Source of the DNA: Bacillota bacterium
GTDB taxonomy: Bacteria > Bacillota > Clostridia > Acetivibrionales > DTU013
Direction: 5' to 3'
Assembly (NCBI GenBank): GCA_023399355.1
Contig: JAEWQC010000200.1
Location: forward strand, 1-24,141
DNA: 24,141 nucleotides
The notes beneath the pieces were generated by a model. That model made no database searches, was not told where the DNA came from, and was given only the letters and a program-made list of their open reading frames with translations. Shown in pieces: positions 8,040 through 14,854 of the stretch (positions within the stretch are counted from its first letter, which is position 1; each line of letters begins with the position of its first letter). A program made the position numbers and the translations under genes.

Positions 8040-9353
8040 ATGAACATTCTTATAGAAGGTATTGATATCCTAACTGCTGATCCAACATCAGAATATATTA
8101 AAGATGCCGACATAGGTATTGAAGACGGTATAATTTCTCATATTACCGCGTCAGGTCAAATGCCTCCGGAATTCAGAGTTGATAAGAGACTTAGCGGTCG
8201 TAAAAAGCTTGCTATGCCCGGACTTGTCAATGCCCATACACACTGTGGCATGACTGCTATGAGAAATACTGCGGATGATTTACCGCTGCAAAAATGGCTT
8301 TTCGATAAAATATTTCCGGTAGAAGAAAAAATGACAGATGAGGATGTTTACTGGAGCTCGCTACTAAGTGCTGCAGAAATGATCAGATCAGGTACTACTG
8401 CATTTGCAGACATGTACCTGCACATGGATTATGCCGCCAGGGCATTCTGTGAAACGGGCATGAGGGTCAATCTTTCAAGAAGTCCTTTGGATTTTCATAA
8501 TGATGGAGGTTTTAAGGCAATTGATGCATTTGATGTGTGCAGGAACTATTTCAAAAATTGGAATGGTAATTCTGATGGAAGATTAAAGGTATATGTTGAA
8601 GTTCATTCTACCTATCTGTTTGATATAGAATCATTGAAAAAGGCAGCTGACCTGGCACAGGAGCTTCAGACCGGGATACACATCCATTTGCTTGAAACTG
8701 CAAGTGAGAGGAAAGATAGTTTTGAGAAATATGGAAAGTCACCAGTGGAAATCTGTCAAGAAACCGGCATTTTTAATGTACCTGTTATAGGTGCACATCT
8801 GGTGCATGTCTCTGAGGATGATATTAAAATATTATATGCTGCAGGCGTTAATGCAGTTCACAACCCGACAAGTAATCTGAAGCTTGGAAGCGGCATATCT
8901 CCAGTGCCTAAAATGCTTTATGCAGGAATCAATGTCGCACTTGGAACGGATGGAGTGGCAAGTAACAATAACCTAAACATGTTTGAGGAGATGCATCTTG
9001 CTGCGTTGATTCACAAGGGGGTTGCACTGAATCCCGAATTGGTCAATGCCAGGCAGGCTTTCAATATGGCAACGGCAAATGGCGCCAAAGCTTTGGGCTT
9101 CGGGAATATAACCGGCATGATAAAAGTAGGAATGAAAGCCGATATCCTACTGCTGGATACAGACAAGCCGCACCTTTTCCCGCTGAATGATCCTTATTCA
9201 GCTATTGCATATTCGGCTCAAGGTTCGGATGTTCATACTGTTATCGTTAATGGAAATATTCTTATGGAAAATAGGGAGCTTAAAACTATTGATGAGGAAA
9301 AGGTTAAAACTAAAGTGAATTCCATTGCTGAGAGGCTTTTTGGGATTTTATAA
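8040..9353 (+). CDS. mtaD: 5'-methylthioadenosine/S-adenosylhomocysteine deaminase (amidohydrolase)
   Basis: This is a 437-residue metal-dependent amidohydrolase of the TrzN/SsnA/MtaD group. It should deaminate the adenine ring of SAH, methylthioadenosine or adenosine to the inosine form. Metal and catalytic motifs are clear: NAHTHCGM near residue 60, HIHLLET, the GAHLVHV histidines and GTDGVASNNN. A C-terminal composite beta-sandwich segment (GMKADILLLD) closes the fold. I start at the ATG 8040, preceded by CAGGAG at 8029-8034, rather than an upstream in-frame GTG at 8010. Its position behind ahcY and punA suggests a second route for SAH: deamination, then hydrolysis and phosphorolysis of inosine. 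Exact substrate preference cannot be read from sequence. Confidence 0.92.
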   Translation: MNILIEGIDILTADPTSEYIKDADIGIEDGIISHITASGQMPPEFRVDKRLSGRKKLAMPGLVNAHTHCGMTAMRNTADDLPLQKWLFDKIFPVEEKMTDEDVYWSSLLSAAEMIRSGTTAFADMYLHMDYAARAFCETGMRVNLSRSPLDFHNDGGFKAIDAFDVCRNYFKNWNGNSDGRLKVYVEVHSTYLFDIESLKKAADLAQELQTGIHIHLLETASERKDSFEKYGKSPVEICQETGIFNVPVIGAHLVHVSEDDIKILYAAGVNAVHNPTSNLKLGSGISPVPKMLYAGINVALGTDGVASNNNLNMFEEMHLAALIHKGVALNPELVNARQAFNMATANGAKALGFGNITGMIKVGMKADILLLDTDKPHLFPLNDPYSAIAYSAQGSDVHTVIVNGNILMENRELKTIDEEKVKTKVNSIAERLFGIL

Positions 9354-9379
9354 CTGAGAGACTTTTTAGGGAATCACTC

Positions 9380-9408
9380 TTGAAATATTTCATGTTATAG
9401 AGTATAAT
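9380..9408 (+). promoter_or_regulatory. Sigma-A promoter of tRNA-Thr
   Basis: TTGAAA (9380-9385), 17 bases, perfect TATAAT (9403-9408). The start point would fall about 20 bases before the tRNA. Confidence 0.8.
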
Positions 9409-9434
9409 TCTTTTTGCACGAAGGCTTTGCAAAT

Positions 9435-9510
9435 GCCAATTTGGCTCAGTCGGTAGAGCAGCTCATTCGTAATGAGCAGGTCGCCGGTTCGATTCCGGCA
9501 ATTGGCTCCA
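9435..9510 (+). tRNA. tRNA-Thr (anticodon CGT), CCA encoded
   Basis: Acceptor GCCAATT pairs perfectly with AATTGGC. The anticodon stem GCTCA/TGAGC encloses TTCGTAA with anticodon CGT at 9468-9470, reading ACG (threonine). The T arm is GCCGG-TTCGATT-CCGGC, and TCCA ends the gene. It is an isolated tRNA unit with its own promoter and terminator. Confidence 0.95.
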
Positions 9511-9512
9511 AC

Positions 9513-9554
9513 AGAAACCCTACAGGCTCAACGCCTGCAGGGTTTCTGATTTTA
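9513..9554 (+). terminator. Rho-independent terminator of tRNA-Thr
   Basis: AGAAACCCTACAGGC (9513-9527) pairs with GCCTGCAGGGTTTCT (9533-9547) with one mismatch, followed by GATTTTATT. Confidence 0.8.
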
Positions 9555-9650
9555 TTGAAAATTTTCTTAAAATCGCAAAAACGATTATTTACTGTTTACC
9601 GACTATTGGGTTTGCCGCACCTAAATACAGGCATTGCATCAAGCAAAATA

Positions 9651-10205
9651 TCAACGGTAAACTGTTCCGGAATATACCACATCGACATTATAAATATAGA
9701 AGCCATAGTCCAATGGATCGTATTGTATGTCCTTCACGATATAATTCGAATAATTGAGGGTTCCGGAGTAACCATCCATGCTGTAGTATTCTGTCGGTGG
9801 TATCATTGATTCCACATCAATCATATAACCCATATAAATGTGATTAACTGTCATGGTAGCTGTAATAGAAGCGGGAAGAGTAGGAGGAGGATTGTAAGTC
9901 ACGTTTCCGGTGTATACCACGTCGATATTATAAATGTAAAAACCGTAGTCTAATGGATCGTATTGCACGTCCTTCACAATATAATACGAATAATTGAGGG
10001 TTCCGGAGTAACAACCGGAGTTGTAGTATTCTGTCTGCGGGATCATTGAATCTACATCGATCATTTAACCCATATAAGTATGATTAACTATAATGGTTCT
10101 TGGCACAGTATTACCATCTGCGAAAACACCCATACCGAGTGACATTAAACATATCACCATTATTGTTATAAAAAGGACTCTTTTTAATAATTTGTTTCTT
10201 AACAT
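9651..10205 (-). pseudogene. Secreted two-repeat protein interrupted by an in-frame TAA
   Basis: A start codon at 10205, with AAAAGGAG upstream, opens a frame that encodes a signal peptide (basic start MLRNKLLKR, hydrophobic core, VFA-D cleavage site near residue 29). After 46 codons it meets TAA at 10067-10065, followed directly by ATG and an open frame of 137 residues to 9651. The downstream part contains two copies of an 80-residue unit, offset by 240 bp; shared segments include YSGTLNYS-YIVKD and YDPLDYGFYIYN. The later unit reads NHIYMGYMIDVESM where the first reads NHTYMG-stop-MIDVDSM, so TAT became TAA by one base change. The family is not recognised. It could be a recent pseudogene, or the stop-start TAAATG could allow reinitiation. 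Confidence 0.72.
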
Positions 10206-10298
10206 ATCAATTTCACTCCTTTTAATATTAAATTGACTATTGGATTAATGAAGGTATCTGCACTTAAGTCGGCGTGGAATATTTTGGACTACTACATA

Positions 10299-10326
10299 AT
10301 TATGCTATTAAGAAACAAAATGTCAA
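10299..10326 (-). promoter_or_regulatory. Promoter of the two-repeat secreted protein
   Basis: On the minus strand TTGACA (10326-10321), 16 bases, CATAAT (10304-10299). The leader to the ATG at 10205 is about 90 bases. Confidence 0.55.
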
Positions 10327-10339
10327 TAATATAAACAAT

Positions 10340-10690
10340 TAACATCAATATCATATTGGACCAGTAATGGCATTATACAATAAATACATTTAACCGGGAG
10401 TGCCATTGTTTTTTTCCTGCCCTGTAACTGTATTGTATATATTCGGAGTTTAACTGATATTAGCAGTGAGCACATAATCAGGAATTCTGTTCCAGATGAA
10501 TTGAACTTGAAAGATTTGCAACCATTTTTGAGAGGAAGCATTGAAGTTTGTATCAGCTAGAGCCATGTTGTGGGGTATGTTTGCGTCGAGACTGACTGCA
10601 AGATTACTGTTCGATTTTGGAGCATCGTAACAAAAGCCTGTATTGATTGCAATTAACTTGAAGCAAATCAGTAAATACAAATCCTTTGCT
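10340..10690 (-). pseudogene. Decayed coding remnant, possibly lectin-like
   Basis: The gene-free stretch 10206-10849 holds only fragments. On the minus strand, 10680-10450 reads as 76 residues without a good ribosome binding site. It includes an INTGFCYDAP start and a NASSQKW segment that recall one lobe of a ricin-B-type lectin with its Q-x-W motif. Related-looking pieces continue in other frames towards 10340, as expected after frameshifts. The resemblance is by eye and could be chance. Nothing else is visible in 10690-10849. Confidence 0.22.
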
Positions 10691-10849
10691 TGAAAATGAG
10701 TTTCCCTTCATGAGTACACTGCTTTAAGTACACTTAGCAGAATAATCACTAGTATTGGAGCCAGCCTGAGAACACACAGGGCTAAAATTAGTTTTAAACG
10801 CTTCTCATAATTTATTGAATTTATTCTAATAATATTTCAGGGTGATTTA

Positions 10850-11350
10850 ATGATATTCATTTACAACTGCTATGCGGGGACTCATTCGTCTTCGCTGGCT
10901 TCAGCCGTTCATCTTAAAAAGCTGCCATTGGACAGGTTACCAACAAGAGAAGAAATAATTAAGACGGATTATTTTGATAAACTTACAAAGAAAGATTTTG
11001 GAAAAATTATTTTCCGCGGAACAGATGAAGAGGGGAATAAGGTTTTTACAATCGGAAGAGGACCTTCAAAACTGATTATCCCATGCCTTGTAAATGTTAT
11101 AAATGTACTTTGCGGTGATTATGGCTTTAAAGAGAAAATCATTTTTTCGAACATGTCGCCAACAGTTAATATGATTATGTCGATTGGCGGATTTACATCC
11201 AGAAGGCTTGGATTATCTTTTATCGGTGTTCCACTGTTGGTTATGGGCGCAAAGATGGCACATAAACAAATCATTCAGATTGTTGAACATACGAAGGAAT
11301 CTGCGAAGACTTTGCAAGATCACGTATTGGTATTGTCCAATAAAAGGTGA
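10850..11350 (+). CDS. DUF3189 family protein
   Basis: The 166-residue cytosolic protein begins MIFIYNCYAGTHSSSLASAVHL, which matches the conserved start of DUF3189 proteins of Clostridia. A C-Y-x-G-x-H-S-S segment near residues 7-14 resembles a nucleotide- or metal-binding loop, but no activity is established. A moderately hydrophobic GLSFIGVPLLVMGAKMA segment lies near residue 125. The ATG at 10850 follows AGGGTGA. It stands alone between the decayed region and an oxidoreductase gene. The family call is moderately sure and the function is unknown. Confidence 0.78.
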   Translation: MIFIYNCYAGTHSSSLASAVHLKKLPLDRLPTREEIIKTDYFDKLTKKDFGKIIFRGTDEEGNKVFTIGRGPSKLIIPCLVNVINVLCGDYGFKEKIIFSNMSPTVNMIMSIGGFTSRRLGLSFIGVPLLVMGAKMAHKQIIQIVEHTKESAKTLQDHVLVLSNKR

Positions 11351-11383
11351 GATGTCTGGAACTTATTAAAAAAGAGTAAAGTA

Positions 11384-11487
11384 GAGAAGCGTCCCCTATA
11401 GAGCAAGTGGATGGAAGTCACTTGGTATGGTATAATTGTGAAAGGGGAGGGGACAGCTCTACTAATGCTTTTGAGAGAACTGTCCCT
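11384..11487 (+). repeat. Three copies of the dispersed GGGGAC...TTCTC repeat, two forming a hairpin
   Basis: GAGAAGCGTCCCC (11384-11396) is an inverted copy. GGGGACAGCTCT (11449-11460) and AGAGAACTGTCCC (11474-11486) face each other and can form a REP-like hairpin with a 13-base loop. The hairpin would lie in the leader of the oxidoreductase gene, downstream of the TATAAT at 11431. Confidence 0.75.
11428..11436 (+). promoter_or_regulatory. Extended -10 promoter of the oxidoreductase gene
   Basis: TGGTATAAT is an extended -10 element (TGn plus a perfect TATAAT at 11431-11436). The -35 region 17 bases upstream (TGGATG) is poor. Confidence 0.5.
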
Positions 11488-11516
11488 GCAAATTGATTGT
11501 AAAGGAGTATGGCAAA

Positions 11517-12494
11517 ATGGGAAAAATCAGATGGGGAATTATTGGAGCAGGAGGCATTGCAAATAAATTTGTTGAAGCGCTTAACTCCATTGTGGATGCA
11601 GAGCTGACGGCGGTCGGTTCCAGAGATGCCGGAAGAGCAGCAGGATATGCGCAGAAATATGGGGCAGAGCGCTATTATGGCAGCTATGAGGAATTGGTGA
11701 AAGACCCGGATATTGACATTGTCTATGTTGCAACACCACATTCAGCTCATTTCGAATGTACCATGATGTGCTTGAAGGCCGGGAAGGCTGTTCTCTGTGA
11801 AAAGCCTTTTACTATCAACGCGTCACAGGCAAAACTTCTCGTTGATATGGCACGTAAGCAGAAAGTGTTTTTAATGGAAGCGATGTGGACCCGTTATCTG
11901 CCGGCGATTGTGAAAGTCAGGGAACTGTTGGCATCTGGGGCAATCGGTGAAGTCAGAATGGTAAAGGCGGATTTCGGATTCCGTACGGATATTATTTCGG
12001 AGTCAAGGCTGTTTAATCATGAATTGGGAGGCGGAGCATTGCTGGATGTCGGAATCTATCCTCTTTCATTTGCTTCCATGATCCTGGGATCAAAGCCATT
12101 AAAAGCTTTGGGAACATCGTATATTGGTACAACAGGTATAGACGAGCAGTGTGCATTTCTGTTGACATATGAAGGCGGTGGTCTGGCAGTGCTGTCAGGT
12201 GCCATCAGGACATATATCCCTCAAGATGCATGGGTGCTGGGAACAGAGGGATCCATTAAAATCTCTGAATTCTGGCATGCACATTCGGTTGAAATAAACA
12301 GGGATGGTAAGGTTGAAATCCTGAGAATGCCTTATCTTTCGAACGGATATGCTCATGAGGCCATTGAAGCAATGGATTGTCTTCGGAATGGCAGGCTGGA
12401 AAGCTCTGTAATGCCACTGGATGAGACGGTTGATCTGATGCAGGTGCTTGATGGCATACGTTCGCAAATGGAGTTGAAGTACCCTGGAGAATAG
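11517..12494 (+). CDS. Gfo/Idh/MocA-family NAD(P)-dependent oxidoreductase
   Basis: This 325-residue protein has an N-terminal Rossmann domain with IRWGIIGAGGIANKF (glycine-rich dinucleotide loop). The conserved ATPHSAH and CEKPFTINASQA segments (catalytic-type Lys in EKP) follow near residues 75-100. The C-terminal domain has HELGGGALLDVGIYPLS with the usual Asp and Tyr. This pattern is closest to the dihydrodiol dehydrogenase / sugar oxidoreductase branch; the substrate cannot be named. The ATG at 11517 follows AAAGGAG. The gene is preceded by a promoter and a REP-like hairpin and converges on a small minus-strand gene 21 bases further on. Confidence 0.9.
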   Translation: MGKIRWGIIGAGGIANKFVEALNSIVDAELTAVGSRDAGRAAGYAQKYGAERYYGSYEELVKDPDIDIVYVATPHSAHFECTMMCLKAGKAVLCEKPFTINASQAKLLVDMARKQKVFLMEAMWTRYLPAIVKVRELLASGAIGEVRMVKADFGFRTDIISESRLFNHELGGGALLDVGIYPLSFASMILGSKPLKALGTSYIGTTGIDEQCAFLLTYEGGGLAVLSGAIRTYIPQDAWVLGTEGSIKISEFWHAHSVEINRDGKVEILRMPYLSNGYAHEAIEAMDCLRNGRLESSVMPLDETVDLMQVLDGIRSQMELKYPGE

Positions 12495-12515
12495 TTGGGG
12501 TCTTATAACCAATGA

Positions 12516-12716
12516 TTAATATCCGCTGTAGTATTCCTTCTCCACATCATCATAGGAGTAATTGTAGCCTGCGTTTTTGATGATGTCATGGGTAGTTTTG
12601 ATAACCATGTCATGCGTTATGTAGTCTTGTTCTACTAAAAAAGTCAGGTATTCATTTGTCATATCAAAAAGTTCATCCCAGTTGGTTATATTTTTAAAGT
12701 CTTTCACATCACCCAT
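12516..12716 (-). CDS. Small acidic protein of unknown function (66 aa)
   Basis: The 66-residue protein is rich in Asp, Glu and Tyr (ending EKEYYSGY), has no membrane segment or Cys, and looks soluble and helical. I accept it as a gene because its ATG at 12716 has an excellent ribosome binding site, AAAAAAGGAGAG, six to seven bases upstream. The codon pattern also looks coding and the space is otherwise empty. I do not recognise the family. It converges with the oxidoreductase gene and is divergent from the HAD gene. Confidence 0.65.
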   Translation of the reverse strand: MGDVKDFKNITNWDELFDMTNEYLTFLVEQDYITHDMVIKTTHDIIKNAGYNYSYDDVEKEYYSGY

Positions 12717-12780
12717 ATAGCTCTCCTTTTTTATCCATGCACCAAGTTAGCCGACCTATTTCCTGACAAGATAATTTGCA

Positions 12781-12809
12781 TTGAATTATACCCTTTGATA
12801 CATTATAAT
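12781..12809 (+). promoter_or_regulatory. Sigma-A promoter of the HAD-family gene
   Basis: TTGAAT (12781-12786), 17 bases, perfect TATAAT (12804-12809), about 50 bases upstream of the ATG. Confidence 0.7.
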
Positions 12810-12860
12810 ACACCTGTATATTTGTAACAAGAAAAACGAATGTATATTTGAGGAGATTCC

Positions 12861-13583
12861 ATGATGAGGAAATTCGAATACCTGTTTTTTGATTGTATGG
12901 AAACACTTATTGATCTGTATAAATTGCCAACGCTTTGTGATTATGCCTCCTGGGCGTTTGATGGATCAGGAGCGGAGGAGTTGTGGGAGAATTTTGACGA
13001 TTTTTTCAGATATTATCTGCTGGCAAAACAGGATCTGTCCTCCAGACTCCCGGAACATGCTGACTATGAAATGCGGGGTAGATTCCTGCATACAATCAAA
13101 TTAAGTCTGCCGGATATTCCTTATGGATTGATGGAATCTGTTACAGGAAAGCTGTATGATAATTACTGGAGGAATTACAAAGCTATGTGCTATGTGCGGG
13201 AAGACGTAAGGAATATTGTCGATTGTCTTTCGCAGAAGTATAGAATGGGTGTTGTCTCAAATTTCATGATTATCAATGGAATAGAAGAATTGCTTGAGTT
13301 ACAAGGGATGAGGAAGTACTTTGATTTTGTTGTGACATCAGTAGCGGAAGGATGGAGGAAACCACACGACACTATATATTTAAAAGCGTTGCAAACAGCT
13401 TGTGTTGAGCCTGAGAAGGTATTATTTGTCGGAGATGATTTTATAAATGATTTTGTAGCACCTCAAAAAATTGGGATGACAGCAGTCTACCTGGACAGAT
13501 TTGACAGACACCCAGAACTTGAAAGCAGAGTGAAGGATTTTCACGGTCTGCAGGAAATGCTTAGTCTGGAAATACATAACTAG
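12861..13583 (+). CDS. HAD-superfamily protein with an altered catalytic motif I
   Basis: The 240-residue protein has the HAD fold with a helical cap (residues about 20-105). Motif I is FFDCMETLID: the nucleophile Asp is present, but the second Asp of the D-x-D signature is Met. Motif II is VVSNF (Ser), motif III is the Lys of WRKPHD, and motif IV is FVGDDFINDF. In classical HAD phosphatases the second Asp of motif I is the general acid/base, so phosphatase activity may be lost or changed. Relatives include HAD-IA hydrolases and dehalogenase-like proteins. The start ATG-ATG at 12861 follows AGGAG at 12851-12855. It is a single-gene unit with its own promoter. Confidence 0.85.
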   Translation: MMRKFEYLFFDCMETLIDLYKLPTLCDYASWAFDGSGAEELWENFDDFFRYYLLAKQDLSSRLPEHADYEMRGRFLHTIKLSLPDIPYGLMESVTGKLYDNYWRNYKAMCYVREDVRNIVDCLSQKYRMGVVSNFMIINGIEELLELQGMRKYFDFVVTSVAEGWRKPHDTIYLKALQTACVEPEKVLFVGDDFINDFVAPQKIGMTAVYLDRFDRHPELESRVKDFHGLQEMLSLEIHN

Positions 13584-13612
13584 ATGGAATATTACTGAGG
13601 TATTACAAATAA

Positions 13613-13643
13613 GTGAAAGAATGATTATAATTATTCTTTCGCC
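13613..13643 (+). terminator. AT-rich hairpin after the HAD gene
   Basis: GTGAAAGAATGATTATAAT/TATTCTTTCGC forms a long imperfect palindrome; there is no T-run, so termination is uncertain. Confidence 0.35.
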
Positions 13644-13673
13644 TTGACTGGAAGAAGATAGATGATTTATAAT
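13644..13673 (+). promoter_or_regulatory. Sigma-A promoter of the leader ORF region
   Basis: TTGACT (13644-13649), 18 bases, perfect TATAAT (13668-13673), 45 bases before the short ORF at 13719. Confidence 0.7.
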
Positions 13674-13718
13674 GAAATTACTTATGAAATATATAACATG
13701 GTGAAAGGAGTTGTTTTG

Positions 13719-13760
13719 ATGTTTGTATTAGTCGGTGTGTATGAGGTGAATGCAGTCTAA
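13719..13760 (+). CDS. Very short ORF (13 codons), leader-peptide candidate
   Basis: A strong ribosome binding site GAAAGGAG (13703-13710) sits eight bases before ATG, and the ORF reads MFVLVGVYEVNAV then TAA. Five of 13 codons are Val. The frame continues beyond the TAA for another 15 codons (LNSCRKMVADLGWLD) to a second stop. It could therefore be a leader peptide or the start of a gene broken by a nonsense change. Promoter and ribosome binding site are clear; the biological role is inference. Confidence 0.45.
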   Translation: MFVLVGVYEVNAV

Positions 13761-13921
13761 CTGAATAGCTGCCGTAAAATGGTTGCGGATTTAGGCTGGC
13801 TTGATTAAAGCTTGGTTTGTGTTCATTTTTCGGCAAAACATTAGGATTAACCTTTAGCCAAAAACATATTTACGGGAATTCAGGCATGGTACGGTTATCG
13901 TGCTTTTTTTATGCCCGTATC

Positions 13922-13957
13922 AACTCCACGAAGGTTTACTGCCTCGTGGAGTTTTTT
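13922..13957 (+). terminator. Strong terminator between the leader ORF and the CD3324-family gene
   Basis: AACTCCACGA (13922-13931) pairs with TCGTGGAGTT (13944-13953), followed by four more Ts. Just upstream, GCATG and CGTGC with a T-run (ending near 13911) and an outer TACGGG/CCCGTA pairing offer alternative structures. The region 13761-13957 thus looks like a structured, possibly attenuating leader. Confidence 0.75.
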
Positions 13958-14058
13958 ATGCAGTATGGTGCATTTTGGCACATGAAGCGAAAGGGATTTG
14001 GTGTCCCCGGAAGTTTTATATTACAGAAAATCAACAATTATTATGGAGGCTTTTGAAA

Positions 14059-14343
14059 ATGAAATATATAAATGGCAAGGATATTTTACCACAATCACTT
14101 TTGGAACAGTTGCAGAGTTATGTACAGGGCGAACTGCTCTATATCCCAAGGCAGGAAAACAGCAGGGCAGGTTGGGGTGCCGTTAACGGCACAAGACTTA
14201 TGATCAGATCGCGCAATACTGAAATCTGTCGTTTGTATGAGAAGGGCGCTACAGTACAGGGATTGATGTCCCAGTATCATTTGTCTGAAGACAGTATACG
14301 GAAGGTGCTCAATCGCAGAAGTGTACTTCTGCTGACAGAATGA
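14059..14343 (+). CDS. CD3324 family protein, small HTH-containing
   Basis: The 94-residue protein starts MKYINGKDILPQSLLEQLQSYVQGE, the characteristic opening of the clostridial CD3324 family. It then has LYIPRQ and a C-terminal helix-turn-helix-like segment (KGATVQGLMSQYHLSEDSIRKVLNRR, about residues 62-87). The ATG at 14059 follows GGAGG at 14045-14049; the frame extends upstream but without a ribosome binding site. It may act as a small DNA-binding regulator, which is inference from the HTH shape. It lies 100 bases downstream of a strong terminator with no clear promoter in between, so its expression may depend on read-through. Confidence 0.75.
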   Translation: MKYINGKDILPQSLLEQLQSYVQGELLYIPRQENSRAGWGAVNGTRLMIRSRNTEICRLYEKGATVQGLMSQYHLSEDSIRKVLNRRSVLLLTE

Positions 14344-14358
14344 ACCCCTCAAATAGGG

Positions 14359-14648
14359 TGGGGAAGAATAGAAAAAGAGGAAGAAGAAAAAAAGAAAGAA
14401 GAGAAAGAGGAAGGGAGTAAGGAATAATAGAAGAGGAGAAAAAGAGAAAAAGAGAAAAAGAGAAAAAGAGAAAAAGAATTGAAGAAGAGGAGACGAAGAG
14501 AAGGAGAAGAAGTGAAGAAGTGAAGAAGTGAAGAAGTGAAGAAGACAAGAAGAGAAGAATTGAAGAAAGAAGATAAGAAGTGAAGAAGTGAAGAAGTGAA
14601 GAAGTGAAAAGTGAAAAAAAGAAGACAAGAAGACGAAGAGAAGAATAA
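14359..14648 (+). repeat. 290-bp polypurine tract with octanucleotide repeats
   Basis: The plus strand is almost pure A and G, with only four C and scattered T. It contains about five copies of GAGAAAAA in a row (around 14437-14475), then two runs of four GTGAAGAA units (near 14510-14542 and 14579-14608). No plausible gene is present; long Phe/Ser/Leu-rich minus-strand frames are a composition artefact. The whole gap 14344-14854 otherwise holds only the short direct repeat at 14786-14821. Confidence 0.9.
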
Positions 14649-14785
14649 ATTATCCCTATAGCAAAATATTGGGGCTTAAAATATCATCCTTCCCTAAAGT
14701 GAGGATGAAGAGTCCCTGTGTATGGATTTAAAGACCAAGTGTACAGAACTCAGAGCACCGCAACATGATAATATATCAATAGGTC

Positions 14786-14821
14786 AATGAATTAGCAGAA
14801 ATGAATTAGCAGAAATGAATT
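14786..14821 (+). repeat. Short tandem repeat upstream of rsgA
   Basis: Two copies of AGCAGAAATGAATT follow a partial copy (AATGAATT), directly before the rsgA leader. Confidence 0.7.
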
Positions 14822-14854
14822 AATAAAAAATACTGACAAGAAATGAGGAATGGG

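Noticed and set aside
14095..14628. Long minus-strand open frame rich in Phe, Ser and Leu
   Set aside because: It is the complement of the polypurine tract and overlaps the CD3324-family gene; composition explains the open frame and there is no ribosome binding site.
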